Shown piece after piece: positions 63,815-64,000 of a stretch of DNA of 64,000 nucleotides. The position numbers and the translations under genes are program-made. Source of the stretch: Cellulosimicrobium funkei (GTDB lineage Bacteria > Actinomycetota > Actinomycetes > Actinomycetales > Cellulomonadaceae); the NCBI RefSeq assembly GCF_004519295.1, contig NZ_SOZH01000002.1, forward strand, positions 186,001 through 250,000, given 5' to 3'. Numbering within the stretch: position 1 is the first letter of the stretch; every line of letters begins with the position of its first letter. The notes under the pieces are model-generated. The model did no database searches, had not been told where the DNA came from, and was given only the letters and a program-made list of their open reading frames with translations.

Positions 63815-64000
63815 ATGGACACCACTCCCGCCGGAACCCCCGCCCTCCTGCGCACCCTCAACGCGCGCGCCGTGCTCGACGTCCTCGGCACCGGCGCGCA
63901 GGTCGCCCGACCCGACGTCGTCGCGGCGACCGGCCTGTCGAAGACGACCGTCGCGCAGACCCTGCGCGCGCTCGAGGCGACGGGCGTCGTCACGGAGGCA
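63815..64000 (+). CDS. ROK-family transcriptional regulator, N-terminal fragment
   Basis: The first 62 codons of a gene that continues past the right edge. After TPAGTPALLRTLNARAVLDV comes a winged helix-turn-helix (RPDVVAATGLSKTTVAQTLRALEATGVV), the N-terminal layout of ROK repressors (NagC/XylR type) that sense sugars through a kinase-like domain, not yet visible here. A weak CGGAGA lies about nine bases before ATG 63815. Sugar regulation would fit a polysaccharide degrader, but nothing in the fragment identifies the ligand. A MarR-type protein remains possible until the rest is seen. Confidence 0.7.
   Translation, partial: MDTTPAGTPALLRTLNARAVLDVLGTGAQVARPDVVAATGLSKTTVAQTLRALEATGVVTEA

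Overview
The window looks like chromosomal DNA of a very GC-rich actinobacterium. Third codon positions are almost always G or C, many genes start at GTG, and several families are restricted to or typical of Actinobacteria (DUF4235 twice, DUF6069, DUF6221, DUF6328, DUF6457). At least thirteen genes have a TAnnnT -10 box only 6-7 nt before the start codon, the layout of leaderless transcripts. Two secreted AA10 lytic polysaccharide monooxygenases with CBM5/12 domains suggest a polysaccharide degrader of the Cellulosimicrobium/Cellulomonas/Isoptericola type. That placement is an inference.

Layout. 1-3.1 kb: gluconate uptake and phosphorylation (gntP, gntK) with a divergent FCD-type regulator. 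3.2-6.7 kb: molybdate uptake (HTH-Mop regulator, modA, fused modBC). 6.8-10.5 kb: small accessory genes, a fatty-acid desaturase, a LapA-like protein and a STAS protein. 12.2-24.3 kb: respiratory nitrate reductase narGHJI, preceded by a possible 31-codon leader ORF, and a molybdenum-cofactor block (moaB, moaC-mobA-DUF6457-moaD, moeA). 24.4-27.9 kb: three sensor-ANTAR proteins around a short-chain dehydrogenase. 28.4-30.3 kb: a repeat-rich gap followed by narK. 30.4-36.3 kb: membrane and exported proteins and a YtrA-type GntR operon. 36.4-39.8 kb: a MacB/FtsX-type ABC exporter. 40.7-44.9 kb: a TPP riboswitch and a thiamine-type ABC importer. 45.3-47.3 kb: a NarL-type two-component system. 48.7-54.7 kb: a six-gene stressosome operon (rsbR-rsbS-rsbT-phosphatase-hybrid kinase-phosphatase). 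55.0-60.8 kb: pgi, a DLH-family hydrolase, two overlapping tandem-GNAT genes, a GlsB-like protein and an S4-domain protein. 61.0-62.7 kb: the LPMO pair. 63.1 kb to the end: an acyltransferase and the start of a ROK-type regulator.

The genes fit together around anaerobic or microaerobic nitrate respiration. Molybdate import, cofactor synthesis, the molybdoenzyme and the nitrate/nitrite carrier all lie within 27 kb. moaA and moaE are not in the window.

The most unusual signal is a dispersed 21-bp repeat with the core GAGGTAGAGCCGTGGTC, found at five places. It forms tandem arrays beyond the ends of convergent genes. It also forms hairpins at gene ends, supplies the Shine-Dalgarno and start codon of the thiamine permease, and sits in frame inside narG as three 7-residue repeats. 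I know of no named family matching it.
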